The notes under the pieces are model-generated. The model ran no database searches. It had not been told where the DNA came from and saw only the letters and a program-made list of their open reading frames with translations. DNA of 64,000 nt. It comes from Gammaproteobacteria bacterium. Its GTDB lineage: Bacteria > Pseudomonadota > Gammaproteobacteria > Burkholderiales > Rhodocyclaceae. The translations under genes and the position numbers were made by a program. The stretch spans positions 1-64,000 of the forward strand of contig JARFTZ010000046.1 in assembly GCA_029289235.1 (NCBI GenBank), in the 5' to 3' direction. Position 1 is the first letter of the stretch; each line of letters opens with the position of its first letter. Shown here in pieces: positions 51,380-60,514 of this stretch.

Positions 51380-52132
51380 TTAGTCAACAATTTTACTCAG
51401 GTATTTCGGATCGAACTTGTCGGCTGTCGCCAATTCATCCTCGATGCTGACGCCACTCGACTCCAGCTTCTTGAGCAACGCCTCGATGCGCCGATCGGTT
51501 TCCACGGCATGATCGAGCAGTCCGTGGATCGCCTTGGCCAGCGGATCATCCTGGTTGGTCGACAAGGCGTAGGCGGAAAACCCCATTTGCCCCGCTTTCT
51601 CCTCGCGTTTTTGCGCCTGTTCGCTGTCGATGATGCGCGCCGGATTGCCGACGGCCGTCGTTCCCGGCGGCACTGCCTTGACCACGACGGCGTTCGAGCC
51701 GACCTTGGAATTCGCGCCGATGGTGATCGGCCCGAGCACCTTTGCCCCGGCACCGACGACCACGCCATCTTCCAGCGTCGGATGGCGTTTCCCCTTGTTC
51801 CACGAGGTTCCGCCGAGGGTCACTCCGTGATACAGCGTCACGTCGTCGCCGATCACCGCTGTCTCGCCGATGACCACGCCCATGCCATGATCGATGAAGA
51901 AGCGCCGGCCGATCGTCGCCCCGGGGTGAATCTCGATCCCGGTGAAAAACCGCGCGAGATGCGAGGTGAAGCGCCCCAGCCAGCGGAATTGATGAATCCA
52001 GAACCAGTGCGCCAGACGGTGCATTGCCACCGCATGCAAACCCGGGTAACAGGTCAGCACTTCCCACGACGTCCGGGCGGCGGGATCGCGCGCAAATACC
52101 GAGCGTATGTCTTCTCGCAGGCGGCTGAACAT
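51380..52132 (-). CDS. cysE: Serine O-acetyltransferase
   Basis: This 250-residue enzyme makes O-acetylserine, the precursor of cysteine and thus of the sulfur used by IscS. A helical N-terminus ([20 protein letters not shown]) precedes a left-handed beta-helix of hexapeptide repeats ([40 protein letters not shown]). The ATG at 52130-52132 has GGAG upstream. Its stop is just before the IscR operator on the same strand. Confidence 0.95.
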   Translation of the reverse strand: MFSRLREDIRSVFARDPAARTSWEVLTCYPGLHAVAMHRLAHWFWIHQFRWLGRFTSHLARFFTGIEIHPGATIGRRFFIDHGMGVVIGETAVIGDDVTLYHGVTLGGTSWNKGKRHPTLEDGVVVGAGAKVLGPITIGANSKVGSNAVVVKAVPPGTTAVGNPARIIDSEQAQKREEKAGQMGFSAYALSTNQDDPLAKAIHGLLDHAVETDRRIEALLKKLESSGVSIEDELATADKFDPKYLSKIVD

Positions 52133-52187
52133 GAAAGGAGTCTCCAAAAGGGTTAATGCGTGATTCTAGAATACCCGACTTTTTCTA

Positions 52188-52979
52188 TCAAGATTTCGGC
52201 GGGCGTTGTTTCTCCACCGCATCAAGGATACCGCGCAGGATATTGATCTCGTCACGCTCCAGATTCACCCGTCCGTAGAGTCGTCGCAGCTTCGCCATCA
52301 ACCTCTTCGGCTGGGCCGGGTCGAGAAAACCGGTGGTTATCATTACGCGCTCCAAATGCGCATAAAAACGCTCGACGTCATCGCTGGTCGCCGGCGGCGA
52401 GGCGAACGGCACCGTGCGGCTCACCTCGGCCGGGCGACCTTCATGCGCAGCCAACCGCAGCTCATAACACAGCAATTGCACCGCGGCGCCCAGATTCAGC
52501 GACGAGTAGTCCGGATTGGCGGGAATGAACACGGTGCGCTGACAGCGTTGAACATCCTCGTTCGACAACCCGGCGGTTTCGTTGCCGAAGAGCAACGCCA
52601 CGTCGCCCTCAACTGACTTTTCAAGAACCAGCGGCGCCGCCTCGCGCGCCTGCATCCGAATCGGGCCAAGGTTACGGTGACGCGCCGACAGCGCAACGGC
52701 AAAGACGGTACCTTCGAGCGCCTCGTCGAGCGTCGCGCAGACGACAGCGTTTCCCAGAACGTCGTCCGCCCCCGCCGCGCGCGAAACCGCTTCGGGGTCT
52801 GGATATTTCTTCGGCGCGACGAGATATAGCCGGGACAATCCCATCGTTTTCATGGCCCGTGCCGCCGCACCGATATTTCCCGGGTGGCTGGTCCGGGACA
52901 GGATGACACGCACGCGCGCCAGATCAGGGCGCTGACCGGAAATGACGTTATCAATCAAAGACGGGGAAGGCTGGTTCAT
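52188..52979 (-). CDS. trmJ: tRNA (cytidine/uridine-2'-O)-methyltransferase TrmJ
   Basis: The 263-residue SPOUT enzyme methylates the 2'-OH of position 32 in several tRNAs. VRVILSRTSHPGNIGAAARA is motif 1, LLFGNETAGLSNEDVQRC motif 2 and IPANPDYSSLNLGAAVQLLC the knotted SAM site. The ATG at 52977-52979 is chosen since longer readings overlap the divergent suhB. The trmJ-cysE-iscR order is common in proteobacteria. Confidence 0.95.
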   Translation of the reverse strand: MNQPSPSLIDNVISGQRPDLARVRVILSRTSHPGNIGAAARAMKTMGLSRLYLVAPKKYPDPEAVSRAAGADDVLGNAVVCATLDEALEGTVFAVALSARHRNLGPIRMQAREAAPLVLEKSVEGDVALLFGNETAGLSNEDVQRCQRTVFIPANPDYSSLNLGAAVQLLCYELRLAAHEGRPAEVSRTVPFASPPATSDDVERFYAHLERVMITTGFLDPAQPKRLMAKLRRLYGRVNLERDEINILRGILDAVEKQRPPKS

Positions 52980-53061
52980 ATTAAAATACGCGATTCCAAA
53001 AAAACGAAACGGGCGTCCCGGAATTCTCCGTCCGCCCGTCGGACTCTTTAAAAGACAAGCC

Positions 53062-53874
53062 ATGCATCCAGCTCTGAACATCATGATCAAGGCCGCCCGC
53101 CGCGCCAGCCAGATCATCAACCGCGCCGCTCAAGACGTCGAACACCTCCGGATCACACCGAAGAAGTACAACAACGATTTCGTCACCGAGGTCGACAAGG
53201 CTGCCGAAGCCGCCATCATCGAGATTCTGCGGCAGGCGTATCCGGACTACGGGATTCTAGCAGAAGAGTCCGGCCTCTCCGGCGCCAGCGAAGGCGGCAA
53301 GGACTATCAGTGGATCATCGATCCGCTCGACGGCACCACCAACTTCATCCATGGCTTCCCGCAATACGCGGTGTCGATTGCCCTGACCTACAAGGGCGTG
53401 CCCAACCAGGCGGTCGTCTACGACGTCGTGCGCAACGAATTGTTCACTGCCAGCAAGGGCGGCGGCGCCTTCCTCAACGAGCGGCGCATCCGTGTCACCA
53501 AGTGCGATCGCATGGAACAGGCACTGCTCGGCACCGGCTTCCCGTTCCGCAACTTCGAGCACGTCAAGCCCTACCTCGGAATGTTCAAGGATTTCGCCGA
53601 ACGCACGGCGGGAATCCGTCGCGCCGGATCAGCGGCGCTCGACCTCGCCTATGTCGCCTGCGGACGCTTCGACGGCTTCTGGGAAATCGGCGTGCTGCCC
53701 TGGGACATCGCCGCCGGCGCTCTGCTGGTTACCGAGGCCGGCGGTTTGATCAGCGACCTTTCGGGCGGTGACGACTACCTGAAGACCGGCAACCTCGTGG
53801 CCGGTACGCCAAAAATCTTCTCGCAAATGCTGCAGGTCGCTGACAGCCACCGCACGCCGACGCTGCAGGCCTGA
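53062..53874 (+). CDS. suhB: Inositol-1-monophosphatase family protein (SuhB)
   Basis: A 270-residue metal-dependent phosphatase: DFVTEVDKAAE, the metal site EESG and WIIDPLDGTTNFIHGFPQYA, and PWDIAAGALLVTEAGG. SuhB acts on myo-inositol-1-phosphate in vitro and also joins rRNA antitermination complexes. It is divergent from trmJ across 82 bp, the usual arrangement. Confidence 0.95.
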   Translation: MHPALNIMIKAARRASQIINRAAQDVEHLRITPKKYNNDFVTEVDKAAEAAIIEILRQAYPDYGILAEESGLSGASEGGKDYQWIIDPLDGTTNFIHGFPQYAVSIALTYKGVPNQAVVYDVVRNELFTASKGGGAFLNERRIRVTKCDRMEQALLGTGFPFRNFEHVKPYLGMFKDFAERTAGIRRAGSAALDLAYVACGRFDGFWEIGVLPWDIAAGALLVTEAGGLISDLSGGDDYLKTGNLVAGTPKIFSQMLQVADSHRTPTLQA

Positions 53875-53900
53875 TCCTTCGCCGCGGTTCAAATACCGGC

Positions 53901-55334
53901 TCACCCCTTGATGCAGATCAGGGGGCGCAGCCTGGCGACGAGGCCGGCCAGTCCGGCCTCTTCCGACGCTTCCACCACCGCACCGACATCCTTGTAGGCG
54001 CCCGGCGCTTCCTCGGCGACGCCGCGCAGACTCGGACTGCGGATCACGATGCCGCGCGCCGCCAGTTCCCCGACCACGGCGCGACCGTTGAAGCGCTTCA
54101 ACGACGCATTGCGGCTCATCGCCCGGCCAGCGCCGTGGCACGCCGAGGCAAAAGCCTGTTCTCCGCGGGCCGGCGACGCCCCCGCCAGAATGTACGACGC
54201 CGTCCCCATGCTGCCGCCGATCAGCACCGGCTGCCCTACGTCCCGATACGCCGGCGGCAATTCCGGATGTCCCGGCCCGAAGGCCCGTGTCGCCCCCTTG
54301 CGATGCACGAACAGGCGTTGCTCCCGGCCCGCGACGACATGCGTTTCCTCCTTGCAGGTGTTGTGCGAAACGTCGTACAGCAACGGCAAGCGGCTCCCCG
54401 GAAAAACCTCGGCGAACGCTTCCCGCGCCAGGTGCGTGAGAATCTGCCGATTGGCGAGAGCACAGTTGATCGCCGCGCGCATCGCGCCAAGGTAACGCTT
54501 GCCGAGCGGCGATCGCAACGGCGCGCAGGCCAGTTCGCGATCGACCAGCTCGATGCCCGACTGCGGCGCGGCGATCGCCATTTCGCGCAGGTAGTCGGTG
54601 CCGATCTGGTGACCGAGCCCGCGCGAACCACAATGCAGGCTGACGACCACATCGCCGGCCGCCAGTTCGAAGGCTCTTGCTGCAACGGGGTCGAACACCG
54701 CGTCGACGACCTGGACTTCGAGATAATGGTTGCCCGACCCGAGCGTACCCATTTCATCGCGCTGCCGCTGGCGCGCCTGTTCCGACACCGCAGCCGGATC
54801 GGCGCCGGCGACAACGCCATGCTCCTCGATGAACTCCAGATCCTCGGTGCTTCCGAATCCCTCGTCGACCGCCCAGCGCGCGCCTTTGCGCAGCATGGCA
54901 TTCATACCCTCGGCAGAGAGCCGAAGTTCGCCGGTACTGCCGACGCCCGCCGGAATGCGCGCGTACAGGAGGTCGGCCAGACGTCCCTTGGCGCGCTCGA
55001 CATCTTCCAGACGCAGCCCGGTCCGCAGGGTCCGCACCCCGCAGGAAATGTCGAAACCGACGCCGCCGGCGGAAATCACCCCGCCCTCCCCGGCGTCGAA
55101 CGCCGCCACGCCACCGATCGGGAAGCCGTAGCCCCAATGCGCGTCGGGCATGGCGTACGCCGCGTCGACGATCCCCGGCAGGCTGGCTACATTGGCCAGC
55201 TGCTCGGCGACCTTGTCGTCCATCGCCTGCAACAACTCGCGCGAAGCGAAGACGACCGCGGGCACACGCATGCGCCCGTGTCTTTGCATCCGCCAGGCGC
55301 AGGAGGCGATCTGCTCGAATCGTGAAACGTCCAT
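53901..55334 (-). CDS. rtcB: RNA-splicing ligase RtcB
   Basis: The 477-residue ligase joins 2',3'-cyclic phosphate or 3'-phosphate RNA ends to 5'-OH ends. Metal-binding motifs are present (SAGGVGFDISCGVRTLRTGL, LGSGNHYLEVQVV, LHCGSRGLGHQIG, DVSHNTCKEETH) and the GMP-accepting His is in ACHGAGRAMSRNAS. AAGGAATCC precedes the start. No rtcA or sigma-54 activator rtcR is beside it; instead an archease gene follows upstream on the same strand. Confidence 0.96.
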   Translation of the reverse strand: MDVSRFEQIASCAWRMQRHGRMRVPAVVFASRELLQAMDDKVAEQLANVASLPGIVDAAYAMPDAHWGYGFPIGGVAAFDAGEGGVISAGGVGFDISCGVRTLRTGLRLEDVERAKGRLADLLYARIPAGVGSTGELRLSAEGMNAMLRKGARWAVDEGFGSTEDLEFIEEHGVVAGADPAAVSEQARQRQRDEMGTLGSGNHYLEVQVVDAVFDPVAARAFELAAGDVVVSLHCGSRGLGHQIGTDYLREMAIAAPQSGIELVDRELACAPLRSPLGKRYLGAMRAAINCALANRQILTHLAREAFAEVFPGSRLPLLYDVSHNTCKEETHVVAGREQRLFVHRKGATRAFGPGHPELPPAYRDVGQPVLIGGSMGTASYILAGASPARGEQAFASACHGAGRAMSRNASLKRFNGRAVVGELAARGIVIRSPSLRGVAEEAPGAYKDVGAVVEASEEAGLAGLVARLRPLICIKG

Positions 55335-55361
55335 TTCCGGATTCCTTGTAGTGTCCTCTGA

Positions 55362-55775
55362 TCAGACATCGACAACGCACTGCGCCAGCCAGGCCCCGTC
55401 GGCCTGCCGGGCGACCCTCAGCTCGCAGAACGACACGCCTTTGACCTCGGCCGCCGGCTGATGGCGCTCAGCGTCCACCGCTTCGCCCCAGGCGCGCGCC
55501 GCCAGACGTCCCTCCGCAACCGTCACCTCGAAGCGCGAGAACAGCATGTGTCGCGTCGCCATCGCGAAGACCAGCGCATTGAGCCAGTCGACCAACAGCA
55601 AATCGAGCTCCGGCGCCGCGCAGGCGATGTCTACGGCCTCGCGCGGTTGTACCGCTCGCGGATCGCAGATGACCGAAATCAGCGCCGTCGCCGCCCCTGC
55701 GAACGCCTCGGCAAGCGTCCCCCCTGTTCCGCGGACGCCTACGTCGGCTTCATGTTCGAACGTTTCCCAATGCAC
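55362..55775 (-). CDS. Archease
   Basis: The 137-residue protein has archease signatures: HWETFEHEADVGVRGTGGTL at the start with the metal-binding acidic residues, LLVDWLNALVFAMATRHMLF in the middle and EVKGVSFCELRV near the end. Archease helps RtcB turn over by assisting guanylation. The start is GTG with a G-rich leader. It sits 27 bases upstream of rtcB. Confidence 0.92.
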   Translation of the reverse strand: MHWETFEHEADVGVRGTGGTLAEAFAGAATALISVICDPRAVQPREAVDIACAAPELDLLLVDWLNALVFAMATRHMLFSRFEVTVAEGRLAARAWGEAVDAERHQPAAEVKGVSFCELRVARQADGAWLAQCVVDV

Positions 55776-55791
55776 GCCACCCCCACGATTC

Positions 55792-56427
55792 TCACGAGGC
55801 CGGCGCAGCGTAGCGGCAACGCCGCAGGCAGGCTATCACTTCGGCGTCGCTCACCTGGCCGAACTCGCGATAAAACTGCCCGACCGCCTGGAACTGCCAC
55901 GGTGCGAGGAGGCAAACCGCTTCGTCGGCATCCGCCTCGACTTTTCTCAGGCTGTCCGGCGCCGCCACGGGCACCGCGCAGATCAACCGCTCCGGCGTCC
56001 GCGCCCGTACCGCATGGAGGGCAGCGATCATCGTCGCTCCCGTCGCCAATCCGTCATCGACAACGATGACAATGCGTCCGGACGGATCGGCCTGCGCCAG
56101 GCCGGGCGAGTATAGCGCGCGGCGCTGGCGCAATTCGGCGAGGCGGGAAGCCCGCTCCCGTTCCAGCCACGAGGATTCGGCCTCCGTGGCATCCGCGATG
56201 AACGACCAGCCGCTCTCGTCGATCGCTCCGATCGCATACTCCGGATTCCAGCGCGAACTCAGCTTGTGCACCAGCACCACATCCAGTTCGCCGTGCAACG
56301 TCGTCGCCAGCACCTCGCCCATCGGCACGCCGCCGCGTGGAATGGCGAGTACCAGCGGATTCCTGTCGCGCCAGGCGGTCAATTTTGCCGCAAGCTGGTT
56401 CGCGGCATCGAGACGATCGTCGAACAT
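55792..56427 (-). CDS. Type I phosphoribosyltransferase domain protein
   Basis: A 211-residue protein with the PRPP loop IVIVVDDGLATGATMIAALH near residue 120 and LVLAIPRGGVPMGEVLATTL in the N-terminal strand. The family (ComF/PRT-like, often annotated as a phosphoribosyltransferase without defined base) is found in many stress clusters. Substrate unknown. It is 16 bases upstream of archease on the same strand, so probably co-transcribed with rtcB. Confidence 0.88.
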   Translation of the reverse strand: MFDDRLDAANQLAAKLTAWRDRNPLVLAIPRGGVPMGEVLATTLHGELDVVLVHKLSSRWNPEYAIGAIDESGWSFIADATEAESSWLERERASRLAELRQRRALYSPGLAQADPSGRIVIVVDDGLATGATMIAALHAVRARTPERLICAVPVAAPDSLRKVEADADEAVCLLAPWQFQAVGQFYREFGQVSDAEVIACLRRCRYAAPAS

Positions 56428-56442
56428 TTCTCTTCCCGGCGG

Positions 56443-57009
56443 TCAGGGCGCCGCCCCCGGTTGCAGCAGCTCGATCTTGAAGTCCGCCTCGTACGGCGGC
56501 ACGTTGCATTCGATGATGTCCGACGGCGCGATGTCGAGCCGGACGCCGACGACATCGGTACGCACCGGCAGCCGCGTGACGCCGCGATCGACCAGGGTAA
56601 CGACGCGAATCTCCGTCGGCTGGCGGCGCGCCAGATACTCGACGACCCGGAGCAGCGAATGCCCGGTAAACAGGACGTCATCGACGACCAGCACCGTATG
56701 GCCACGCAACTCGGGTATCGGCCGGCCGTCCGCTTCCGTCAACCGGGTTTCCGGAAAGAGCAGCGTCAGATCGTCCGCGTAGCGCTTGACGGCAAGGTCA
56801 AGACGCATCGGAGGCGCAATGCCAAAACGCCGGAGCATGCGTTCCGTCAGGCGATCGGCCAGCGGCGCCCCGCGGCGCAATACGCCGACCACGGCGACAC
56901 GCTCCCGGCCGGTCAGCAACCCGGCCGCGTCGCAAGCCATCGCTTCGATGACGGATTCGAGCTGCGCCGTGTCGTAAAGGCACGTGCGCCTTCCTGCGGG
57001 TCGGTCCAT
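56443..57009 (-). CDS. PyrR-like phosphoribosyltransferase
   Basis: The 188-residue protein follows the PyrR/hypoxanthine-PRT pattern: VAVVGVLRRGAPLADRLTER, the PRPP loop TVLVVDDVLFTGHSLLRVVE and VVTLVDRGVTRLPVRTDVVG. PyrR-type proteins either convert uracil to UMP or regulate pyrimidine genes; which applies is not clear because no pyr genes are adjacent. The inner ATG at 57007-57009 is preferred to one 13 codons earlier. It heads the minus-strand run that ends in rtcB. Confidence 0.87.
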   Translation of the reverse strand: MDRPAGRRTCLYDTAQLESVIEAMACDAAGLLTGRERVAVVGVLRRGAPLADRLTERMLRRFGIAPPMRLDLAVKRYADDLTLLFPETRLTEADGRPIPELRGHTVLVVDDVLFTGHSLLRVVEYLARRQPTEIRVVTLVDRGVTRLPVRTDVVGVRLDIAPSDIIECNVPPYEADFKIELLQPGAAP

Positions 57010-57168
57010 CGCTCCTTCCCCTCCAGAGTGCATTCCCCACGAGTTCATACTAGCAGCCTGTCGGAGTGGCGGAGCGCCCGTTTCAAAGGACGTCGATTAT
57101 GGCCATTTATGTCCGTTCACATAATTTATGTTTTGATCCATAATTCCCCATAATTGACGGAGGTTCCC

Positions 57169-58374
57169 ATGTCCCAATTCTCGTTTCATCGCCCGGAACT
57201 TGCGCGTTCAATATGTGACAGCCTGCAGGGAAAGGGGATTACTGACGCCCGTTCAGGGCTGTTCCTCGCGGCGCCTCGCCGTGTGGGCAAGACGACTTTC
57301 TTGCGCGAAGACATCATTCCGGAAGCGACATCCCGAGGATGGGTCACGGTCTATGTCGACCTTTGGGAAAACAAGAAGGCCGCGCCGGAGCTTTTGCTTG
57401 CCGATGCGATCAAGAGCGAAATTGCAAGGCACGAAGGGGTGATAACCAGACTGGCACGAGCATCGCGGCTCGACAAGATCTCCGTGATGGGAACCTTGTC
57501 GCTTGATTTCTCGAGGCCCGGTCTTCCTGAGAATGTAACGCTCGCGAATGCGCTCGAAATTCTCAGGACATTGGCAAGGGCGCCGGTGCTGGTAATCGTT
57601 GACGAGGCCCAACATGCATTGAGTAGCAGCGACGGAATCAACGCAATGTTCGCGCTCAAGTCGGCCCGCGATCAGATCAACGCCAGCTCGGAGGCGCCGG
57701 ATCTGATGTTGGTCATGACCGGATCAAACCGCGACAAACTGGCGCACCTGGTCATCAACAAGGCGCAACCATTCTATGGTTCGAGCGTATCGCCATTTCC
57801 TTTGCTTGGCAGGCCCTTTACGGACGCATTCGCCGCGTGGGCCAACAACGGATTGAGCCCGGACAACCAATTCCAGCCTGATGCCGTTTTCGAGGCCTTC
57901 AAGCTCGTTGGCGGAAGGCCCCAAATGCTTCGGGACATCATGGGGAGCGTCGCATTGAGCGGCGAAGCCAGCAACCTTTCTGCACTCCTTCGCCAAGGGG
58001 CGCAAGAGTGGCAGGATCGGGTATGGGGTGAATTCGAAAATGAGTTCGACGCCTTGTCGCCGCTGCAACAAGCGATTCTCGAAGTGCTGATCCGAAAGAA
58101 AAAGACCGGGTTTTCACCGTTCTCAGAAGAGTCCATGGCTGCGTACAAGGCGCTGATCAAGGGGGAAACCTTGTCACCTGCCAGCGTGCAAACGGCACTT
58201 GACTCCCTGCGCGAAAGAAACCTTGTATGGCGCGAGGCTCGCGGCGCTTATGCGCTTGAGGACGACGGGCTTGCCGAGTGGTTCCTGACGACGCGTGGCA
58301 AAACAGCCATGGATGACGAACAGTCGCCCCAAGCAACCACGCCGGCGATATCCGAAACAAGCAATTTGCCCTGA
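57169..58374 (+). CDS. ATP-binding protein with C-terminal winged helix, function unknown
   Basis: A 401-residue AAA/STAND-like ATPase: Walker A in APRRVGKTTFL near residue 37, Walker B in VLVIVDEAQHALSSSD near 145, arginine-rich sensor TGSNRDKLAHLV, and a C-terminal winged-helix domain from about 285 (LSPLQQAILEVLIRKK). The start has GGAGG upstream; the spacer before it is A/T-rich with three CATAATT-like direct repeats (57119-57154). It lies between the rtcB run and pncA, divergent from the former. I do not recognise a characterised family; related ATPases occur on mobile elements. Confidence 0.72.
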   Translation: MSQFSFHRPELARSICDSLQGKGITDARSGLFLAAPRRVGKTTFLREDIIPEATSRGWVTVYVDLWENKKAAPELLLADAIKSEIARHEGVITRLARASRLDKISVMGTLSLDFSRPGLPENVTLANALEILRTLARAPVLVIVDEAQHALSSSDGINAMFALKSARDQINASSEAPDLMLVMTGSNRDKLAHLVINKAQPFYGSSVSPFPLLGRPFTDAFAAWANNGLSPDNQFQPDAVFEAFKLVGGRPQMLRDIMGSVALSGEASNLSALLRQGAQEWQDRVWGEFENEFDALSPLQQAILEVLIRKKKTGFSPFSEESMAAYKALIKGETLSPASVQTALDSLRERNLVWREARGAYALEDDGLAEWFLTTRGKTAMDDEQSPQATTPAISETSNLP

Positions 58375-58395
58375 GCAAAGAGGAGCACCTTGACG

Positions 58396-58968
58396 ATGAC
58401 GACCACACTACTCCAACAAGGCGACGCGCTGCTGATCGTCGACGTGCAGAACGACTTCCTCCCAGGCGGTGCACTGGGCGTGCCGGAAGGCGATGCCGTC
58501 GTCGCGCCGCTCAACGCGCAGATTGCCCGCTTCACCGCTGCCGGCCTGCCGGTGTTCGCCACCCGGGACTGGCACCCGGCTGACCATTGTTCCTTCCTGC
58601 CGCAAGGCGGCCCGTGGCCGGTTCACTGCGTCGCCGGAACAGCGGGCGCGCAATTTTCCCCGGCCTTGCAACTGCCGCCAGACGCAACCGTCGTCAGCAA
58701 GGCGACCCGGAGCGACGCCGACGCCTACTCGGGTTTTGCCGGCACCGACCTGCACGCGCGCCTGCAAACCGCGGGAATCCGCCGCCTCCTGGTCGGCGGA
58801 CTGGCCACCGATTACTGCGTATTGAATTCCGTGCTCGACGCGCGAAAGCTCGGCTACGACGTCGTTTTATTGACCCACGCCATGCGTGCCGTGAACGTCC
58901 AGCCGGACGACGGCGACCGCGCCATGGCCCAGATGCTGGCGGCGGGCGCCGTCACCGAGGAGAACTGA
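58396..58968 (+). CDS. pncA: Nicotinamidase
   Basis: About 190 residues. Nucleophile-triad residues are the Asp in IVDVQNDF (about 16), the Lys in VVSKATRSDADAYSGF and the Cys in GGLATDYCVLNS. Metal ligands lie in DWHPADHCSF. It deamidates nicotinamide to nicotinate for NAD salvage. An in-frame TTG two codons earlier sits better relative to GAGGAG, so the start may be there. It precedes pncB by 2 bases. Confidence 0.94.
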   Translation: MTTTLLQQGDALLIVDVQNDFLPGGALGVPEGDAVVAPLNAQIARFTAAGLPVFATRDWHPADHCSFLPQGGPWPVHCVAGTAGAQFSPALQLPPDATVVSKATRSDADAYSGFAGTDLHARLQTAGIRRLLVGGLATDYCVLNSVLDARKLGYDVVLLTHAMRAVNVQPDDGDRAMAQMLAAGAVTEEN

Positions 58969-58970
58969 TC

Positions 58971-60317
58971 TTGAAAACCGCCGAGGAAAGCGTACTGCTG
59001 ACCGACCTGTATCAACTGACCATGCTCCAGGCGTACTTCGACAAGGGCATGAACGACACCGCCGTGTTCGAGTTTTTCGTGCGCAAGCTGCCGGACAACC
59101 GTCATTTCCTGCTCGCCGCCGGGCTGGAGCAGGTGCTCGACACACTGGAGAACTTCAGCCTCTCGCCGCACGAACTCGACTGGCTGGCCAACTGCGGACG
59201 CTTCCATCGGCCCTTCGTCGATTCGCTGGCCGACCTGCGCTTTACCGGCGAGGTCTGGGCCATGCCCGAAGGCACGCCGTTCTTCGCCGACGAACCGATC
59301 CTGCGCATCGTCGCCCCGTTGCGCGAAGCGCAACTGGTGGAAACCCGCATCATCAACCTGCTGCAATACCAGACGCTGATCGCCACCAAGGCCTCCCGCG
59401 TGCGCCTCGCCGCGCCGGGCCACTTGCTCGTCGACTTCGGCCTGCGCCGCGCACACGGCGCCGAGGCCGGCATGCTCTCGGCGCGCACCAGCTTCCTCGC
59501 CGGCTTTGAAGGCACCTCGAACGTCCTTGCCGGCGCGCGCTGGAACATCCCGCTGTACGGCACCATGGCGCACTCCTTCATCCAGGCGCATACGGACGAA
59601 ATCGCCGCCTTCGACGACTTTTCGCATTCGCACCCGAACGCCACCACCCTGCTCATCGACACTTACGACACCGAAGCCGCCGCCCGCGCGATCATCCCGC
59701 TTGCGCGCAAGCTGGCCGCCGACGGCATCACCGTCCAGGCCGTGCGCCTCGACAGCGGCGATCTCGATCAGCATTCGCGCCGCGTCCGGAAGATTCTCGA
59801 TGAGGGCGTACTCCCGGGCATCCGCATCTTCGCCAGCGGCAACCTCGACGAATACGCGGTCACGCGGCTCATCAACGCCGGTGCGCCGATCGACGGCTTC
59901 GGCGTCGGCACACGGATGAACACCTCGGACGACTGCCCGTATCTGGAATGCGCCTACAAGCTGCAGGAGTACGCCGGTGGCGCGCGGCGCAAGCGTTCGG
60001 AAGGCAAGGCCAGCTGGCCGGGACGCAAGCAGGTGTTCCGGCGCTACGACGCCGACGGCCTGATGGCCGGCGACATGCTGACCACGGAAAACGACGAAGC
60101 AGCGGGCGAACCGCTGCTCGAATGCTTGATGCGCGAAGGACGGCGGCTGGCCCCGTCACCCGCGCTGGCCGACGTACGGGAATACACGCGCGGACAGCTT
60201 GCCCGCCTCCCGCTCGCCTTGCGCAGTGTGGAACCCGCGCCGCGCTACCCGGTCGAGGTCTCTGCCGCGCTGCATGCGCTGGTCAAGGCGGTTGACCAGC
60301 GCGACCAACGCTCTTGA
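58971..60317 (+). CDS. pncB: Nicotinate phosphoribosyltransferase
   Basis: The 448-residue enzyme condenses nicotinate with PRPP to give NaMN. Conserved stretches: LLTDLYQLTMLQAYFDKGMN, EPILRIVAPLREAQLVETRI, VDFGLRRAHGAEAGMLSART, DTYDTEAAARA and VRLDSGDLDQHSR. TTG at 58971-58973, eight bases after GAGGAG, is the best start because the first recognisable family residues follow it at once. With pncA it makes a two-gene NAD salvage unit. Confidence 0.94.
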   Translation: MKTAEESVLLTDLYQLTMLQAYFDKGMNDTAVFEFFVRKLPDNRHFLLAAGLEQVLDTLENFSLSPHELDWLANCGRFHRPFVDSLADLRFTGEVWAMPEGTPFFADEPILRIVAPLREAQLVETRIINLLQYQTLIATKASRVRLAAPGHLLVDFGLRRAHGAEAGMLSARTSFLAGFEGTSNVLAGARWNIPLYGTMAHSFIQAHTDEIAAFDDFSHSHPNATTLLIDTYDTEAAARAIIPLARKLAADGITVQAVRLDSGDLDQHSRRVRKILDEGVLPGIRIFASGNLDEYAVTRLINAGAPIDGFGVGTRMNTSDDCPYLECAYKLQEYAGGARRKRSEGKASWPGRKQVFRRYDADGLMAGDMLTTENDEAAGEPLLECLMREGRRLAPSPALADVREYTRGQLARLPLALRSVEPAPRYPVEVSAALHALVKAVDQRDQRS

Positions 60318-60323
60318 AAGCAT

Positions 60324-60345
60324 TACCCCGGCCGGAGCCGGGGTA
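60324..60345. terminator. Strong hairpin after pncB
   Basis: TACCCCGGC-CGGA-GCCGGGGTA is a perfect 9-bp stem six bases after the pncB stop. There is no T-tract, so termination would be imperfect; it may instead be a repeat relic. Confidence 0.45.
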
Positions 60346-60394
60346 GTCAATCTGCGACAAACCTTATGATTCAGCCAGATAATGTTTGAATTCG

Positions 60395-60475
60395 TCACCC
60401 CGGCGAAGGCCGGGGTCCAGGCGTACATTCGGCGGTTACTCTCCGATGCTGGATACCGGCCTACGCCGGTATGAC
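60395..60475. repeat. Dispersed composite palindromic repeat between convergent operons
   Basis: An 81-bp copy: GTCACCCCGGCGAAGGCCGG ... CGGCCTACGCCGGTATGAC. It lies in the gap between pncB and fruA, away from the XrtA locus, so the repeat family is genome-wide and not specific to that locus. Confidence 0.8.
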
Positions 60476-60514
60476 GGGCTGTTTAAACTTCATCGCGCTG
60501 AAGCAACACATCGC

